Positions 27,541-42,382 of a DNA stretch of 64,000 nucleotides are shown here, in pieces. The first letter of the stretch is position 1, and each line of letters starts with the position of its first letter. Made by a program: the position numbers and the translations under genes. The notes under the pieces were generated by a model that ran no database searches, had not been told where the DNA came from, and worked only from the letters and a program-made list of their open reading frames with translations. The stretch is from Allobosea sp. (GTDB taxonomy: Bacteria > Pseudomonadota > Alphaproteobacteria > Rhizobiales > Kaistiaceae), in NCBI GenBank assembly GCA_017307955.1, contig JAFKFV010000007.1:310001-374000 (forward strand), read 5' to 3'.

Positions 27541-29484
27541 ATGCGCTTCACTCCCACCTTCCTCGACGAGATCCGCGCGCGGCTGCCGCTGTCGAGCGTT
27601 GTCGGGCCGCGTGTGACATGGGACCGCAAGAAGTCGCAGCCGGCCAAGGGGGACTATTGGGCCTGCTGCCCCTTCCATGGCGAGAAGTCGCCTTCCTTCC
27701 ACGCCGACGACCGCAAGGGCCGCTATCACTGCTTCGGCTGCGGCGTCTCGGGCGATCATTTCACCTTCCTGACCGAGCATGAGGGGCTGTCCTTCCCCGA
27801 AGCCGTGGAGCGGCTCGCCGGCGAGGCCGGGCTCGCCATGCCGGCGCGCGACGAGCGCACCGAGGCGGTCGAGCGCCAGCGCGCCTCGCTGCACGAGGTG
27901 ATGGAACTCGCCTGCCGTTTCTTCGAGGATGGATTGCAGGCGCGCGAGGGCGCACATGCCCGCGGCTATCTCGCCGGCCGCGATCTCGGACCGGAGGTGC
28001 AGCGCCGCTTCCGCCTTGGCTATGCCCGCTCCAGCCGCAACGCGCTCAAGGAGCATCTCGCTGCCAAGGGCGTCAGCCATGAGGATATGGTCGCGACCGG
28101 GCTGCTCGTCACCGGCGACGATATTCCGGTCTCCTTCGACCGCTTCCGCGACCGCGTGATGTTCCCGATCACCGATTTCCGCGGCCGCATCGTCGCCTTC
28201 GGCGGCCGCGCGCTCTCGGCCGACGCGCAGGCGAAATATCTGAACTCGCCCGAGACCGTGCTCTTCAAGAAGGGCGACCTTCTCTACAACGGCTTCGAGG
28301 CGCGCAAGTCCGTCAACGCCGCCGGCACGCTCGTCGTCGTCGAGGGCTATGTCGACGTCATCTCGATGGCGGTCGCCGGCTTCGGCCATACGGTGGCGCC
28401 GCTCGGCACGGCGCTGACGGAGCGGCAGCTCGAGATCCTCTGGCGCCTGACGCCGGAGCCGATCCTCTGCTTCGACGGCGACAAGGCGGGCCTCCGCGCC
28501 GCCTACCGCGCCGTCGATCTGGCCCTGCCGGCGCTGAAGCCCGGCCGGTCGGTGCGCTTCGCGCTGCTCCCCGAGGGGCAGGACCCGGACGATCTCATCC
28601 GCCAGCAGGGCCGCGCCGCCATGGCCGAGATCCTCGCGAAGCCGCTGCCGCTCGTCGACATGATCTGGCAGCGCGAGATCGAGCAGGGCCCGCTCGATAC
28701 CCCGGAGCGGCGCGCCGCCTTCGAGGCGCGGCTGAGGGACATCGCGCGGACGGTCGGCGACGAGAGCGTCCGCCGCCATTACGAACAGGCGTTGTCGTCG
28801 CGGGCGCGGGAGTATTTCGGCGGCGAGCGTTCATCGCCCCGCGGCGCGATGGGCCAGCGGCCGCGGGCGATCGCCCGGCGCGGCAAGCCGGAAGGCCCCG
28901 CCGATCCGCGCTATGTCCCAACCTACCGGATGCAGACGACCCAGGTCTCGCCGGCGCTGGCGCAGATCCGCAGCCGATCGGTCGCCGGCCTTCGCGAAAC
29001 GGTGATCGTCATGACCGTGCTGCGCCACCCGGCGCTGCTCGCCGAGCACTTCGACGCCTTCGCGCATGTCGAGTTGACGAATCGCGAACTTGACTCTCTT
29101 CGCTCGCAAATCCTAGAGATTGCGGCCGAAGATCCGCATATCTCGACCGAAGGGCTCGACGGGCGGCTGGACGGCGCGGGCTTTCGCGAACTGGTGGAAC
29201 GTTTGGATCGTCACTTGAGAGAAGGCGGCATCTGGCAGGCCTCGGCCGGCGCGTCCGAGCAGGATGCGCTCGACGGATGGCGTCAGGCTCTCGCCTTGCA
29301 TCACAGGGCGCGCACTTTACATAAGGAACTCAAGGATGCCGAGGCGGCCCTCGCTTCGGAACCCAGCGAGGCGAACCACGCCCATCTCGTCGACATCAAG
29401 AACCAGATTGCGAACAGCGAAGGCATCGAAGCCCTGATCGACGGCTTCGGCACCTCGTCGGGTCGCCGTCTGGGCACCATGTAA
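27541..29484 (+). CDS. dnaG: DNA primase
   Basis: DnaG makes RNA primers for replication; 647 residues. The CHC2 zinc ribbon is complete: Cys43, His46, Cys64 and Cys67 (CCPFHGEKSP ... YHCFGCG). The TOPRIM catalytic core shows Glu268 in VVVEGYVDVIS and the acids of FDGDKAG (312-314). A C-terminal helicase-interaction region follows (about 470-640), with a variable basic linker near 440-460. The ATG at 27541 starts MRFTPTFLDEIRARLPLSS, typical of alphaproteobacterial DnaG. rpoD follows 168 bp downstream. Confidence 0.97.
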   Translation: MRFTPTFLDEIRARLPLSSVVGPRVTWDRKKSQPAKGDYWACCPFHGEKSPSFHADDRKGRYHCFGCGVSGDHFTFLTEHEGLSFPEAVERLAGEAGLAMPARDERTEAVERQRASLHEVMELACRFFEDGLQAREGAHARGYLAGRDLGPEVQRRFRLGYARSSRNALKEHLAAKGVSHEDMVATGLLVTGDDIPVSFDRFRDRVMFPITDFRGRIVAFGGRALSADAQAKYLNSPETVLFKKGDLLYNGFEARKSVNAAGTLVVVEGYVDVISMAVAGFGHTVAPLGTALTERQLEILWRLTPEPILCFDGDKAGLRAAYRAVDLALPALKPGRSVRFALLPEGQDPDDLIRQQGRAAMAEILAKPLPLVDMIWQREIEQGPLDTPERRAAFEARLRDIARTVGDESVRRHYEQALSSRAREYFGGERSSPRGAMGQRPRAIARRGKPEGPADPRYVPTYRMQTTQVSPALAQIRSRSVAGLRETVIVMTVLRHPALLAEHFDAFAHVELTNRELDSLRSQILEIAAEDPHISTEGLDGRLDGAGFRELVERLDRHLREGGIWQASAGASEQDALDGWRQALALHHRARTLHKELKDAEAALASEPSEANHAHLVDIKNQIANSEGIEALIDGFGTSSGRRLGTM

Positions 29485-29652
29485 GGGTGTCGGGAACCGG
29501 CATGGTTAGGCGTCACTTAAGACAAGAAACCTATTTCTGACGACTGATTCGCGGCTCGGGCAGTCTCGCTCGCGGCCGCTGCGATCGATGGACGGCCCGC
29601 GGGCGCGACGGATGCAGCATCTGGCGCCCCGCCCGCCAGGACGGAGAAGAGC

Positions 29653-31629
<1,977 letters not shown>

Positions 31630-31658
31630 GGCCGGCCTTTCGGCCTTCGACCAGGCAG

Positions 31659-31683
31659 GGGCCGCTCGCGAGAGCGGCCCTTT
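31659..31683 (+). terminator. Intrinsic terminator after rpoD
   Basis: GGGCCGCTC (31659-31667) pairs with GAGCGGCCC (31672-31680) around the tetraloop GCGA, followed by TTT. It ends the yqeY-rsm22-dnaG-rpoD block. Confidence 0.8.
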
Positions 31684-31700
31684 CGCGTTATGATCCCATC

Positions 31701-32282
31701 ATGAACATGCGCGCTCTCACCGGAACCGATGATCTGCCCCGCCGCACCTTCACCGTGAAGGAGGTCGAGCGCATGAGCGAGATCGGCTTGATCCGCGAAG
31801 ACGAGCGCGTCGAGTTGCTTGGGGGAGAACTCGTCCCGATGCAGGCGAAGGGCGGCAGGCACGAGGCGATCAAGCTCGCGCTGTTGTGGAAGTGGTATCG
31901 CGCGGCGCCCGAAACGGTCAGCCTCATTCCCGAAACGACATTCCGGCTCGACGTCGATACCTTCCTCGAACCCGATATCCTCGTCTTTCCGCGCGGGACA
32001 CGCCTCGAACACATCGATCCGGCCAGTGTCCTCCTCGCGGTTGAGATCGCTTCCTCGTCCCGCCTCTACGATCTCGGGCCGAAGGCGCTGGTCTATGCCC
32101 ATTACGGCGTTCGCGAACTCTGGGTGATCGATGCGATCAGCATGACGCTGCATGTGCATCGCGAGCCCGAAGGCGGCCGCTACCGCTCGATCACGCCGTG
32201 GCCGGCTGAGGAACGCGTCGAACCCCGTTTCGCTCCGATCGAATTCGCGCTGCGCCTCGGCGACCTCGACCTCACCGAATAG
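31701..32282 (+). CDS. Uma2-family endonuclease-like protein
   Basis: A 193-residue protein of the Uma2 (DUF820) family with a PD-(D/E)XK nuclease fold. The conserved core is seen: [10 protein letters not shown] near the N-terminus, [12 protein letters not shown] (Asp of PD), and [33 protein letters not shown] with the ExK-type pair and the Tyr-Gly-Val-Glu-Trp motif. Biological roles are mostly unknown; members are numerous in cyanobacteria and occur singly in proteobacteria. The start at 31701 lies 17 bp after the rpoD terminator. No partner gene is evident. Confidence 0.82.
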   Translation: MNMRALTGTDDLPRRTFTVKEVERMSEIGLIREDERVELLGGELVPMQAKGGRHEAIKLALLWKWYRAAPETVSLIPETTFRLDVDTFLEPDILVFPRGTRLEHIDPASVLLAVEIASSSRLYDLGPKALVYAHYGVRELWVIDAISMTLHVHREPEGGRYRSITPWPAEERVEPRFAPIEFALRLGDLDLTE

Positions 32283-32368
32283 GAAAAGCCGCCCGGGCCA
32301 TGGCGCCCAGCCGCGCGAGTGACTAACTTCCGTGCGGATGATCAACCCGCCCGGAGAAAGGTGCCGCC

Positions 32369-32665
32369 ATGGTCTCGTTCCTGAAGAAGCTGTTCGGAGG
32401 CGCGCCCGCTGGCGGCGACAAGGGCGCCGACGCGGAGGCCGTCGAATATAAGGGCCACCTCATCCGCCCGACGCCGATGAAGCAGGGCGCGCAGTTCCAG
32501 ACCGCCGGCACGATCGAGAAGGAGATCGGCGGCGTCGTGAAGAGCTACCGCTTCGTGCGTGTCGACAAGCATTCGAGCCGCGAGGACGCGGTCTCGCTGA
32601 TCGTCATCAAGGGTCAGCAGATCATCGACGAGCAGGGCGACCGGATCTACGCCGACCAGGCCTGA
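32369..32665 (+). CDS. HlyU-family protein
   Basis: A 98-residue HlyU-like protein ([11 protein letters not shown] start; [20 protein letters not shown] core). In Vibrio, HlyU names a regulator, but this alphaproteobacterial group (DUF/HlyU Pfam) is a different small alpha-beta protein whose role is unproven. GGAGAAAGGTGCCGCC precedes the ATG at 32369. It is convergent with the DUF6600 gene and shares a bidirectional terminator with it. Confidence 0.8.
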   Translation: MVSFLKKLFGGAPAGGDKGADAEAVEYKGHLIRPTPMKQGAQFQTAGTIEKEIGGVVKSYRFVRVDKHSSREDAVSLIVIKGQQIIDEQGDRIYADQA

Positions 32666-32687
32666 ACCAGGCGCCAGCGGAAAACCA

Positions 32688-32712
32688 AAAGGGCGGCCCA
32701 GGGCCGCCCTTT
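32688..32712. terminator. Bidirectional intrinsic terminator
   Basis: AAAGGGCGGCC (32688-32698) and GGCCGCCCTTT (32702-32712) form an 11-bp stem with a 3-nt loop, with A-runs and T-runs on both sides. It serves the convergent HlyU-like (plus) and DUF6600 (minus) genes. Confidence 0.88.
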
Positions 32713-32731
32713 GTCGTTGCTGAGGCCCCGC

Positions 32732-35050
32732 TCAGGGCGCGGCGCAGACGCCCTGCGCGTCCGGCTGCATGCCTTCCGGGCAGGCCGGCGGCTCCGCCGC
32801 GCGCGGCTGCGGCTTTGCTTCCGGCTCCGGTTGGGTCTCGGGCGCAGGTTTGGCTTCCGGCTCGCGGGCGGGCTCTTCGGCAGGCGGCGGCGCAGGCTCG
32901 GCAGCCGGTGCCGGCTCGGCCGCGGGAGGCTCCTGCTTGGGCGCGTCGGGTTCCGGCGCCTTCGGCTTGCGCGCCTCGGGCTTGGGAGCCTCGGGCTCCG
33001 CGGGCGCAGGCGCAGCCTCGGCAGGCGGAGCCGGCTCGGCGGCAGGCGGAGCGGCCTCCGTCGGCTGCTCGGCCTTCGGTTCCTTCTTCGGCGGCTTCGG
33101 CTTCGCCGGCTCGTCGGCAGGGGGCGGCGCTGGCTCTGCCGCGGGCGCGGGCTCGGCGGCGGGAGGGACCGGCTCGACCGGCTGCTCCGCCTTCGGCTCC
33201 TTCTTCGGCGGTTTCGGTTTCGCGGGCTCTTCGACGGGGGCCGGCGCGGGCTCGGCCGGAGGCGCAGGCTCGGCGGCCGGAGGCGTCGGCTCGGCCGGCT
33301 GCTCGGGCTTCGGAGCCTTCTTGGGCGGCTTCGGCTTCGCGGGCTCCTCGGCAGGCGCCGGCGCGGGCTCGGCCGGTGGCTGAGGCTGGGCCGCCGGAGA
33401 TGCCGGCTCGGCCGGAGGCTGGTGCTTCGGCTGCTTCTTGGGCGGCTTCGGCTCGGCCGGCGACTCGGCAGCTGGGGCCGGAGGCTGAACGGCCGGAGGC
33501 TCGGCGGCCGGGGGTGCCGGCTGGGCGGGGGCGGCGGGCTGCTGCTGTCCGGCGCCATCGGCCGGCCGAGGCCTTTCAGGACGGGGCCGCTCGGGGCGGG
33601 GCTGAGCGGGCGGTTCTCCACCCGCGGCGGGCGGCTGCTGCGGCTGCTGCGGCGGTGCCGCCGGCGGCGGATTGCCGACCTTCTGCAACACCTCCTGCGC
33701 CTTCGCCGCGCGCTCCTTGCGGATGCGGTCCTGCTCCGCCTGGCGTTCGGCCTCCGCCTTCTTCACGGCGGCGTCGATCTCCGCCTGGCGGCTCGCGGCC
33801 GCCTGGCGCTGCTGCTCGACCATCGCGGCCTTCTCGGCCTCGAGTTCACGGATCTTGGCCTGCAGCGCGTTACCGTCCTGCTGCTGGCGCGTATTGACGA
33901 GGTCCTGGCGCTCATTCGGCGCCAGCACGGAGAGGAGCGCCGCGGAAAGCCCGTCCATCGGCGATCCGCTCTGCGGCACATATTGCCGGATCAGGCTGCG
34001 GTCCTCGCGCGGCACGTCCTCGACATAGCGGTCCGGCCGCCGGTCGAAACGGCCATCCTCGATGCGCGGCCGGAAGACGCCGATGCGCCCGCCACGATCG
34101 TCCTCGAAGATATCGTCCTGGCGGTCGACATATATTATCTCGCGCGGCGGGCCGGAGGGGCGGCCGATCGGATCGTTGTAGAAGCGGCCATCCTCGTAGC
34201 GTGGGCGGCGCTGGTCGCCGGCGCGGCCGAGATAGTCGTCGATCTGGCCTATCGGCGCGGCGCGGCGACCGACCGGCTGGCCGGAGAAGCTGCGCTCGTC
34301 GACGAACACCCAGCTCTCGGCGACCGGCGGCTGGTAGCGGCGCGGCATGCCATAGGCATAGCCCGGCCGGTCGGGCGCGACCGGCGCCCAGCCGATGACG
34401 CCGCCACCGGTGCGGAACGTCACCCAGGCGGGCGACCAGACATCGCCCGGGACCCAGAACCAGCCATAGTCGGGGCTGTAGTCCCAGCGGCCATAGTGAT
34501 AGGTCGCCCAGCCGAACGGCTCGTTGGACTGCCAGTACCAGCCATAATCGTCGGTCCAGATCCACTGCCCTTCCTGATAGGGCCGCCAGCCGGCGCCGCG
34601 CCGGTTGGGCACGAAGACATAGCCGTAGGACGGATCGGCGACCCACTGGCCATAGGGCGAAAGCGCGTCGAAGAAATAGTCGATATCTCCGGCCGGATTG
34701 TTCTGCGACGGCTGGCTGACGACGGGTATGGGCTGCGGCGCCGGAGGCTGCTGCGGCCGCGCGATCACCGGCTTCGGGCGCGGCTTCGGCGGCGGCGTCA
34801 CCGCGACGGGCTGAGGCTGAGGCGCGGCGGGCTCGGCCGCGACCGGCTGCGGCGGGGCAGGCTCAGGCTCGGCAGCGGCCGGCGGCTCGGCCTCGGCGGG
34901 CTCATCCCCGGGTGGCAACTGGACGGGGGCCTGCTGCCGGGGGGTGATCTGCACCGAATAGGGAAGCTCGATCACGCCGGTCATCACGCCCGCGCTTGCT
35001 ACCACCACGCCGCCGATCAGTGCCGCGCCGGTCAATGCCCAGATGTTCAT
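32732..35050 (-). CDS. DUF6600-type, proline-rich surface protein with tandem PA/K-rich repeats
   Basis: A 772-residue protein from the ATG at 35050 (MNIWALTGAALIGGVVVASA), with an N-terminal hydrophobic segment acting as membrane anchor or signal. A Pro/Ala/Gln linker follows, then a DUF6600 region: FDALSPYGQWVADPSYGYVF, GQWIWTDDYGWYWQSNEPFG and WATYHYGRWDYSPDYGWFWV are the typical Trp/Tyr/Gly repeats. A coiled coil comes next (about 395-450), then about 300 residues of low complexity built from a roughly 39-residue unit containing EPAKPKPPKK(A/E)PK and ending with CPEGMQPDAQGVCAAP (two Cys). It is probably an envelope or periplasm-spanning protein. Frames on the opposite strand are GC-bias shadows. 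Function unknown. Confidence 0.8.
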   Translation of the reverse strand: MNIWALTGAALIGGVVVASAGVMTGVIELPYSVQITPRQQAPVQLPPGDEPAEAEPPAAAEPEPAPPQPVAAEPAAPQPQPVAVTPPPKPRPKPVIARPQQPPAPQPIPVVSQPSQNNPAGDIDYFFDALSPYGQWVADPSYGYVFVPNRRGAGWRPYQEGQWIWTDDYGWYWQSNEPFGWATYHYGRWDYSPDYGWFWVPGDVWSPAWVTFRTGGGVIGWAPVAPDRPGYAYGMPRRYQPPVAESWVFVDERSFSGQPVGRRAAPIGQIDDYLGRAGDQRRPRYEDGRFYNDPIGRPSGPPREIIYVDRQDDIFEDDRGGRIGVFRPRIEDGRFDRRPDRYVEDVPREDRSLIRQYVPQSGSPMDGLSAALLSVLAPNERQDLVNTRQQQDGNALQAKIRELEAEKAAMVEQQRQAAASRQAEIDAAVKKAEAERQAEQDRIRKERAAKAQEVLQKVGNPPPAAPPQQPQQPPAAGGEPPAQPRPERPRPERPRPADGAGQQQPAAPAQPAPPAAEPPAVQPPAPAAESPAEPKPPKKQPKHQPPAEPASPAAQPQPPAEPAPAPAEEPAKPKPPKKAPKPEQPAEPTPPAAEPAPPAEPAPAPVEEPAKPKPPKKEPKAEQPVEPVPPAAEPAPAAEPAPPPADEPAKPKPPKKEPKAEQPTEAAPPAAEPAPPAEAAPAPAEPEAPKPEARKPKAPEPDAPKQEPPAAEPAPAAEPAPPPAEEPAREPEAKPAPETQPEPEAKPQPRAAEPPACPEGMQPDAQGVCAAP
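33060..33430 (-). repeat. In-frame tandem repeats of the proline-rich region
   Basis: About three imperfect copies of a unit near 117 bp encode EEPAKPKPPKK(A/E)PK(A/P)EQP followed by a Pro/Ala/Glu-rich stretch. Such repeats are prone to copy-number change without frameshift. Confidence 0.7.
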
Positions 35051-35290
35051 CCGCACCCTTCCTTTCCACCACACGCCACAAGTCGCGCGTGGCCGATTCG
35101 CTCCCGAGAATCGCCCGCATCTGAAGCGCCGAAGACGGCAAGCTCGCGACATCGGCACGGCGCAAGCGGGGCAATAGAGCCCCTCCATGGCGCCACGCGG
35201 CTGAACCCTGCCTGAACGCGGCGGCGGGGTTGGCGATCGTCATGGAGGATGCGATCCTCCGCACCGACGAGATCGAGGGGAGTTGCCGCG

Positions 35291-36208
35291 ATGGCCGCCA
35301 CGAAAGAGACCAAGCGCCGGGTGCGCCTGATCGCGCTCGCCGCCGCCGCGCTTCTTTTCACGGCCGGCGAGGCGGCGGCGCTCCGCCTGCCGCCGCAGAA
35401 GGACAGCCTCTTCGCCTATCCCGGCGTCATCGAGACGCGGGATGGCGGCGACTTCGTCGTGGTCGATTACGACAAGCAGCGCGACATCCACCAGCGCGAC
35501 GAGGTGCCCGAGAAGAAGGTGCAGTGGAAATATGTCTCGACGGGCGTGAACTGGCAGCAGGGCCATTACGACTATGACGGCGGCAATGGCCGCAAGCTGC
35601 GTTTCGTCGGCGTCGGCAATCTCAAGCGGGAAGCGACGATGATCGTCATCTTCCTGCATGGCCAGAACGGAACCCGTTTCCTCGGCGCCGACGACTGGAG
35701 CTTCGGCGGCAATTTCAACCGCATCAAGAACATGGTCGTGAATGCCGGCGGGATCTATCTCTCGCCGGACTTCACCGATTTCGGCGCCAGGGGCGCCGCC
35801 GACGTGAAGTCGCTGATGCTCGATTTCGCCGGCCGCTCGCCAGGCGCGCCGATCTTCCTCGCCTGCGGCTCCTATGGCGGCAAGCTCTGCTGGCAGCTCG
35901 CGGACGATCCGCAGGCGGCCTCGGTCATCTCCGGCATGCTGCTGCTCGGCTCGATGTCCGATGACGGCTTCCTCTCCACCGCCGCGATGACGGGCGGGCG
36001 GCGCATCCCGCTCTATTTCGGCCATGGCAGCGCCGACAACGTCTTCGCCTGGCAGGATCAGGCGAGTTTCTTCGACAGGATTCGCTCGAGCGCCCCCGGC
36101 TATCCGTCGAAATTCGTGCTCTTCCAGACCGGCAGCCACGGCACGCCGATCCGCATGACGGACTGGCGGCAGGTCATCAACTGGATGCTGGCGGAGAACG
36201 GCTACTGA
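35291..36208 (+). CDS. Exported alpha/beta-hydrolase-like protein
   Basis: A 305-residue secreted protein from the ATG at 35291, preceded by GAGGGGAGTT. The signal peptide is RVRLIALAAAALLFTAGEAA (cleavage near AAA-LRLPP). The fold looks like an alpha/beta hydrolase: VIFLHGQNGTRF is the oxyanion-like HG motif, ACGSYGGKLCW has a nucleophile-elbow serine at 194, and SHGTP near the end offers the catalytic His. No family name was recognised; it may be an esterase or peptidase acting in the periplasm. A longer upstream frame from 35249 was rejected because the signal peptide starts cleanly at 35291. Confidence 0.75.
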   Translation: MAATKETKRRVRLIALAAAALLFTAGEAAALRLPPQKDSLFAYPGVIETRDGGDFVVVDYDKQRDIHQRDEVPEKKVQWKYVSTGVNWQQGHYDYDGGNGRKLRFVGVGNLKREATMIVIFLHGQNGTRFLGADDWSFGGNFNRIKNMVVNAGGIYLSPDFTDFGARGAADVKSLMLDFAGRSPGAPIFLACGSYGGKLCWQLADDPQAASVISGMLLLGSMSDDGFLSTAAMTGGRRIPLYFGHGSADNVFAWQDQASFFDRIRSSAPGYPSKFVLFQTGSHGTPIRMTDWRQVINWMLAENGY

Positions 36209-36350
36209 TTCCCTGAACGCCACGGCGGGAGCCGCCGCGGCTCCGGTCATCAGCGCGCCAGCGCTGCGTCAGCGAGATGTCACCGCGCGCCGCTAGCCTG
36301 CGCCGGACGGCCGAGGGGACGGAAAGAAGACACGGCCAAGGGGGAAGGCC

Positions 36351-37835
36351 ATGACGATCGCGACCGCGGAACCGGTGAGCCCTGGGGCAGCACCGCGCAC
36401 CGTCCAGGACTATATCGACGAGACGCCGAGCTGGCCGGACGGGACACCGACGGTCTCGACCCCCATGACGCCGATGCAATGGCGCATCTGGGCGCTGGCC
36501 GCGGCGGGCAAGTTCTTCGAGGGCCTCGTCGTCTTCATGACCGGCGTGGCGCTGCCGCTCATCGCCAAGGAATTCGACATCAGCGCTGCCCAGCACGGCC
36601 TCGTCAGCGCCGCGACCTTGTTCGGCATCCTGATTGGCGCGCTGCTGCTCGGCGGCCTTGCCGACGTCTTCGGCCGCAAGATCATGTTTGTCGGCGAGAT
36701 GGCGATCTTCCTCCTGTTCCTCGTGCTGCTCTCGGCCAGCCCGAGCTTCCCCCTCCTCGTCATCTTCCTGTTCGGCGTCGGCTTCGCGCTCGGCTGCGAC
36801 TATCCGACGGCTCATCTGATCATCTCCGAGAGCATCCCCAGCCGCGATCGCGGGCGGCTGGTGCTCGGCGCCTTCGGCTTCCAGGCGCTCGGCGCCCTCA
36901 CCGGCACGGCGGTCGGCTATCTCATCCTCACCAGCGATCCCGAGATCGGCGCATGGCGCTGGATGTATGCGACTGCGATCATCCCGGCCGCGATCGTGCT
37001 GATCGGCCGCTTCTTCATCACCGAGAGTGCGCCCTGGCTCGCGTCACGCGGGCGTGTCGAGGAAGCGCAGCGCGAGATGACCCGCCTGCTCGCCCGGGAG
37101 CCGCTCTATCCGAAGGCGATTCATCTGAAGCTGGCCCGCCACGAAGGCGCCGGCACCGAGCGCGAGGCCGGCTATCGCGCCTTCCTGCAGCCGAAGAATG
37201 CCCGCGCGCTCGTTCTCGCCTCGGTGCCGTGGTTCCTGCAGGATCTCGGCACCTATGGCATCGGCATCTTCACGCCGACGATCCTCGCCGCCTCGCTCGG
37301 CCATGTCTCGGACCACCACCACAGCATCACAGAGCTGGTTGCCAAGGATGTGCTGGCGGCCAAGGGAGCGGCGCTCATCGACGTGCTGCTGATCATCGGC
37401 ATCGTCTGCGCGATCTTCCTCGCCGACCGGGCGGGACGCATCCCGCTGCAGATCATCGGCTTCTTGGGCTGCGCCGCCGGCCTGATGCTCGCCGCCTTCT
37501 CGATCGACTATACCGGCTCGGCCGGCACGCTGCTGCTCTTCGCCGGCTTCATGCTGTTCAACTTCATGACCAATCTCGGCCCCAACGCGCAGACCTATCT
37601 CATTGCCGGCGAGGTCTTCCCGACGGCGGTGCGCGGCACGGGCGCGGGGCTGGCGGCGGCATTCGCCAAGATCGGCGCCGTGCTGACGGCCTTCCTGTTC
37701 CCGATCCTGCTCGCCGATATCGGCACCAAGCCGCTGCTCTATATCCTCGTCGCCACCTCGCTGCTCGGCGCGGCGGTGACATGGATCTTCCGCATCGAGA
37801 CCACCGGCCGCGATCTCGACGCCCTGCACGAGTAG
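36351..37835 (+). CDS. MFS transporter (sugar porter/PHS-like)
   Basis: A 494-residue inner-membrane major-facilitator protein with about twelve membrane segments and a cytoplasmic N-terminal tail of about 45 residues. The signature between segments 2 and 3 is LLLGGLADVFGRKIMFVGEM; the segment-6 to 7 loop holds ESAPWLASRGRVEEAQREM, as in sugar porters and inorganic phosphate symporters. A His-rich loop, GHVSDHHHSIT, precedes the C-terminal half. EVFPTAVRGTGAGLAAAFAK is the second family signature. Substrate unknown. Confidence 0.85.
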   Translation: MTIATAEPVSPGAAPRTVQDYIDETPSWPDGTPTVSTPMTPMQWRIWALAAAGKFFEGLVVFMTGVALPLIAKEFDISAAQHGLVSAATLFGILIGALLLGGLADVFGRKIMFVGEMAIFLLFLVLLSASPSFPLLVIFLFGVGFALGCDYPTAHLIISESIPSRDRGRLVLGAFGFQALGALTGTAVGYLILTSDPEIGAWRWMYATAIIPAAIVLIGRFFITESAPWLASRGRVEEAQREMTRLLAREPLYPKAIHLKLARHEGAGTEREAGYRAFLQPKNARALVLASVPWFLQDLGTYGIGIFTPTILAASLGHVSDHHHSITELVAKDVLAAKGAALIDVLLIIGIVCAIFLADRAGRIPLQIIGFLGCAAGLMLAAFSIDYTGSAGTLLLFAGFMLFNFMTNLGPNAQTYLIAGEVFPTAVRGTGAGLAAAFAKIGAVLTAFLFPILLADIGTKPLLYILVATSLLGAAVTWIFRIETTGRDLDALHE

Positions 37836-37850
37836 CGGCGAGCCTCCGGC

Positions 37851-38774
37851 CTAAATCGATCCCGAGAAGGTGTCGCAGGCGTCCATGCGGCCCGAATCGA
37901 AGCCGCGCTTGAACCAGGCGCTGCGCTGCGCCGAGGTGCCGTGCGTGAAGCTGTCGGGGACGACATAGCCCTGGCTACGCTTCTGGATCGTGTCGTCGCC
38001 AATCTGCGTCGCGGCGTTGAGCGCCTCGTCGATGTCGCCGTCCTCCAGCATGCCCTTCTGGTCGGTCTTGTTGGCCCAGATGCCGGCGAAGCAATCGGCC
38101 TGCAGTTCGACCCGCACCGACATCTCGTTCGCCTCGGCGCGCGAGGCCGTCTGGCGCTGGCGGTTGAACTCCGGCAGCACGCCGATCAGGTCCTGCACAT
38201 GGTGGCCGACCTCGTGGGCGATGACATAGGCCTGTGCGAAATCGCCGGGGGCGCCGAAGCGCGAGCGCAGCTCGTCATAGAAGGCGAGGTCGATATAGAC
38301 CTTGCCGTCATTCGGGCAATAGAACGGACCCGAGGCCGAACTGGCCTGGCCGCAGGCCGAAACCGTCGTGCCGCGGAAGAGGACGAGCGGCGCCGGCTTA
38401 TAGGATTTGTTGGCCGAGGCGAAGATGTCGCTCCACACATCCTCGGTCGAGCCGAGGACCTTGGCGACGAACTGCCGTCCGGGGTCGTTCTGGCTGCTCG
38501 CGGTCGTGCCGCCGGAGGGCTGCGAGGGCTGATAGCTCTGGCTGTCGGTATAGCCTCCGCCGCCCGTCAGCGCCGAGAGCAGCTGGAGCGGGTTGATCCC
38601 GAAGACCAGCCAGCCGATGCCTACCAGCACGGCGATGGTGACGAGCGAGCCGCCACGCAGCGGGATGCCGCCGCCGCCCATGCCGGCGCGTCGGAAGCCG
38701 CCGCCCCCGAATCCGCCGCCGCTGGAACGGCGATCCTCGATATTGGAGCTTTCGCGCTGGTTATCGAGCCGCAT
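37851..38774 (-). CDS. Neutral zinc metallopeptidase (YpfJ family)
   Basis: A 307-residue membrane-anchored protein of the YpfJ/putative neutral zinc metallopeptidase family. The N-terminus is Arg/Gly-rich (about 1-42), followed by one membrane segment (LVTIAVLVGIGWLVFGINPL). The catalytic zinc motif HEVGH is at residues 187-191, with LQADCFAGIWA downstream as the third-ligand region. CGQASSASGPFYC holds a conserved Cys pair. The active domain faces the periplasm. A weak EcfG-like element (GGAAC-N16-TGTT) lies about 90 bp upstream on the same strand. Confidence 0.9.
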   Translation of the reverse strand: MRLDNQRESSNIEDRRSSGGGFGGGGFRRAGMGGGGIPLRGGSLVTIAVLVGIGWLVFGINPLQLLSALTGGGGYTDSQSYQPSQPSGGTTASSQNDPGRQFVAKVLGSTEDVWSDIFASANKSYKPAPLVLFRGTTVSACGQASSASGPFYCPNDGKVYIDLAFYDELRSRFGAPGDFAQAYVIAHEVGHHVQDLIGVLPEFNRQRQTASRAEANEMSVRVELQADCFAGIWANKTDQKGMLEDGDIDEALNAATQIGDDTIQKRSQGYVVPDSFTHGTSAQRSAWFKRGFDSGRMDACDTFSGSI

Positions 38775-38997
38775 CGAGCGTCCTCCCCCCGGTCGCGGCC
38801 CAGGACGAGCCGCAGTGACACTGTCGCACGGCCAAGCTAGCGCCCCGTGCCATGCGGCTGCAACACCGCGGGGACGGCAAGGTTCCGGGGGTTCCCCCTC
38901 CTCCCCTTTTCCCCTATAAGGCCGCTCCAGCCTTCAACGAAGCCTGCCGCCAGCCTGCGCGCCCTCGCGCGCGGCACGCTGCCACGCGCGAGACGAC

Positions 38998-42330
<3,333 letters not shown>

Positions 42331-42358
42331 CGGACATCGGGCAGCGGGGAGGATAGGA

Positions 42359-42382
42359 CGCCGGCGCTTCTTTGCGCCGGCG
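42359..42382 (+). terminator. Hairpin between carB and greA
   Basis: CGCCGGCGC (42359-42367) pairs with GCGCCGGCG (42374-42382) around TTCTTT. The stem is strong but lacks a T-run, so it may only partly terminate carB transcription. Confidence 0.5.

Noticed and set aside
33060..33430. CRISPR-like regularly spaced repeats
   Set aside because: The repeats are in-frame protein-coding units without unique spacers.
32711..35215. 834-codon open frame on the plus strand, antisense to the proline-rich protein
   Set aside because: Its Arg/Gly/Leu-rich translation has no domain and mirrors the GC-rich codons of the DUF6600 gene, which has clear motifs on the other strand.
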